DNA of 15,717 bases, taken from NCBI GenBank assembly GCA_031288005.1, contig JAITSE010000074.1, forward strand, positions 1 to 15,717. Direction: 5' to 3'. Below are positions 14,341 to 15,717 of the stretch, piece by piece. Source of the stretch: Treponema sp. (GTDB taxonomy: Bacteria; Spirochaetota; Spirochaetia; Treponematales; Breznakiellaceae). Both the position numbers and the translations under genes were made by a program. Position 1 is the stretch's first letter. Every line of letters begins with the position of its first letter. The notes beneath the pieces are model-generated. The model searched no databases. It had not been told where the DNA came from and worked only from the letters and a program-made list of their open reading frames with translations.

Positions 14341-14913
14341 TTATTCCCCCCAAGCCCCGTCAACAAGCTTTTTAATCTTCGCCTTGTACTTTGCGCTCAG
14401 TTCCCGGCAGCCCTCAATGATCTTCCGCTCGGCTTCGATACTGGCCGCAATTTCCCGCTGGATTGCAAGAGGCGGGAGGGGAATCGTGTAAGCCATTAAG
14501 TTTTTAGCGTTTATATTTGATTGTCCGATTGCGCGACTTGCAAATGACTTTATTCCTTGCTGAAAATTATCTGAATTCATAAAAGCATTTACAAAAACAG
14601 GGTTGGCTAAATCTTGATTGATAGAAAGCCTAATCAAATAAGAAGCAAAACAATATTTTCCAGACAGGGTAAATATCCCCGTACGCCCAACATGTTCAAA
14701 ACTGTTTGACCGATTGAACAAAATATCCTTATCAATGAGCTGGTATCTTTTAAATTCCTTATCCGTAATGTTGGCGTATTTCATTTTCCCGTTATCTACA
14801 CATTTTCCGTCACTAATTTCATTCATACGAAATGTTTTATAACCCTTTCCATCTAACGAAAGAGGTACAGACAAACCATATTGAACATTTTTACACACAT
14901 CTCCCAGCCTCAC
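14341..14913 (-). CDS. hsdS: Second half of type I restriction specificity subunit HsdS
   Basis: 190 residues from a GTG at 14913. It begins RLGDVCKNVQYGLSV, the usual entry to a target recognition domain, and ends in the conserved helix PLPPLAIQREIAASIEAE followed by a coiled-coil stretch (SAKYKAKIKKLVDGAW). HsdS reads the DNA target for the HsdM methylase and HsdR nuclease through two such domains. The frame continues upstream without a shift (ADNWKPRIELDPAWPDV) to the TAG at 14965-14967 and on into the first domain, so this is the 3' half of a single gene cut by one amber codon. The GTG has no visible ribosome site, so independent translation is doubtful. The recognition domain is AT-richer than its borders, typical of swapped specificity modules. 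Confidence 0.85.
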   Translation of the reverse strand: MRLGDVCKNVQYGLSVPLSLDGKGYKTFRMNEISDGKCVDNGKMKYANITDKEFKRYQLIDKDILFNRSNSFEHVGRTGIFTLSGKYCFASYLIRLSINQDLANPVFVNAFMNSDNFQQGIKSFASRAIGQSNINAKNLMAYTIPLPPLAIQREIAASIEAERKIIEGCRELSAKYKAKIKKLVDGAWGE

Positions 14914-15024
14914 ATCAGGCCATGCGGGGTCAAGCTCAATCCGCGGCTTCCAGTTGTCCGCCGCCTACAGCGCGCCGTCAATGACTTTCTGATAGGCTTC
15001 AATTTCCGCCGCAATTTCCCGCTG
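14444..15024 (-). repeat. Direct-repeat pair bordering the two HsdS recognition domains
   Basis: An identical 17-bp block, gccgcaatttcccgctg, occurs at 14444-14460 and 15008-15024, and caagaggcgg at 14466-14475 and 15030-15039. They encode the conserved QREIAA/PPL helix at the end of each recognition domain. Homologous recombination between such blocks can delete or exchange a domain. Confidence 0.7.
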
Positions 15025-15717
15025 AACTTCAAGAGGCGGCAGAGGGATTTGGAAGGCATATAAGATTTTTTTATTTAAATTATTTATATTTGTACCATAT
15101 ATTTGTTCACGTAAAAAATGATTGAAATTTGAATATCGTAAAAAATGAAAAACAAATTTAGGATGCAAATTTTCTTTTGTCCTAATACATCCCATAAAGC
15201 CACCAAAATAAAATTCCGTATCTGATTCAATAAATGCAACTTTTCCAACATGATCTTTACTTCCGCTTGCTAAACAAATGAAAATATCGCCTTTTTTTAA
15301 TTTTTTGGAATCATCAAAGTTTTTATCAATTCGTTTTATATCAGAAAAATCCAAGTTCCCGTTGAGATTTATATTGTTTGCTCGCAATACCTTTTTACCA
15401 CCATCTGAGATTTCATCGTTTTTAGAGTAAGTTACTCCTCTTATCAACTCGCACACATCCCCAAGGCGCGCCATCGGCCACTTTTGCTTTCCCCGCGGCT
15501 CAGGCGCCAGGTAGCGTTCCCCGCTCAGGTTATACTCTCCGTTTCCGGCAATTTTTTCCTTTGGAACAATCAAGGCCTTTGCCTCAGGCTTTTGTTTAAG
15601 GCCGTCTCTGCCGCTCATCACTGCCTTCTGGAACTCTTTGATCAGCTTTAGAGCTTCCGGCAGATCGTTTTTCTCTATTGCCCGCCTCTGCGCTCCAAGC
15701 TCAAAGCCGTCGTTCTC
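14965..15717 (-). CDS. hsdM: HsdM C-terminus fused to first half of HsdS (partial, runs off window)
   Basis: Open to the right edge, 250 residues visible. The first part (NDGFELGAQRR at the edge, KNDLPEALKLIKEF, then IVPKEKIAGNGEYNLSGERY) is the standard tail of a type I N6-adenine methylase. With no stop it continues into KWPMARLGDVCELIRGVTYS, a first HsdS recognition domain, ending PLPPLEVQREIAAEIEAYQK and VIDGAL before TAG. A normal HsdS would read on through a linker, and the codons after the TAG do exactly that in the same frame (AADNWKPRI). The TAG could come from CAG by one transition. The recognition domain (about 15050-15440) is strongly AT-rich against GC-rich flanks. A GTG at 15621 is internal and not the true start; that lies outside the window. 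Confidence 0.85.
   Translation of the reverse strand, partial: ENDGFELGAQRRAIEKNDLPEALKLIKEFQKAVMSGRDGLKQKPEAKALIVPKEKIAGNGEYNLSGERYLAPEPRGKQKWPMARLGDVCELIRGVTYSKNDEISDGGKKVLRANNINLNGNLDFSDIKRIDKNFDDSKKLKKGDIFICLASGSKDHVGKVAFIESDTEFYFGGFMGCIRTKENLHPKFVFHFLRYSNFNHFLREQIYGTNINNLNKKILYAFQIPLPPLEVQREIAAEIEAYQKVIDGAL

Overview
The window looks like chromosome from a GC-rich spirochaete, most likely a Treponema-type organism. The main evidence is the uninterrupted gene order AAA ATPase (MoxR) - DUF58 - small BatD-like protein - BatA - BatB - BatC - BatD, which is typical of spirochaetes. Relaxed lipoprotein signals and a poly-G contingency-type tract fit the same origin. This assignment is by gene content only; no database comparison was possible.

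Layout. Positions 1-426 hold no credible gene: a 42-bp tandem repeat is followed by nested palindromes. A minus-strand membrane protein of PAP2 (AUR1-like) type occupies 427-1350. Next come a THUMP-type RNA methyltransferase (1521-2807) and a TetR-family regulator (2818-3411) on the plus strand. The core is a tightly packed plus-strand operon, 3524-11143: MoxR ATPase, DUF58 protein, BatD-like protein, BatA, BatB, BatC, BatD and an Smr-domain protein. Most junctions overlap by a few bases, so translation is probably coupled. The minus-strand infA gene (translation initiation factor IF-1) converges on the Smr gene and overlaps its 3' end by 20 bp.

From about 11.4 kb the window turns into accessory DNA. 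A putative surface lipoprotein gene (11625-12969) is put out of frame by a run of 16 G; a run of 15 or 18 would give one 447-448-residue protein, so this is a candidate phase-variable gene. A headless fragment of a DUF4469-type C-terminal domain follows, then dense hairpins. On the minus strand, entering from the right edge, lies a type I restriction-modification locus: the C-terminus of HsdM fused to the first half of an HsdS specificity subunit, an in-frame amber codon, the second HsdS half, and a nucleotidyltransferase-HEPN fusion.

The thread tying the non-core parts together is a family of short, mostly perfect hairpins with 2-4 nt loops. They fill the intergenic spaces, have run into the 3' ends of two unrelated minus-strand genes and supply their last codons, and also sit in the first codons of the lipoprotein gene. 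Arm sequences differ from copy to copy, yet the two arms of each copy match. This is the best candidate here for something undescribed. Two plus-strand operons also begin with a -10 box exactly 7 nt before the ATG and no Shine-Dalgarno sequence, which suggests leaderless mRNAs.
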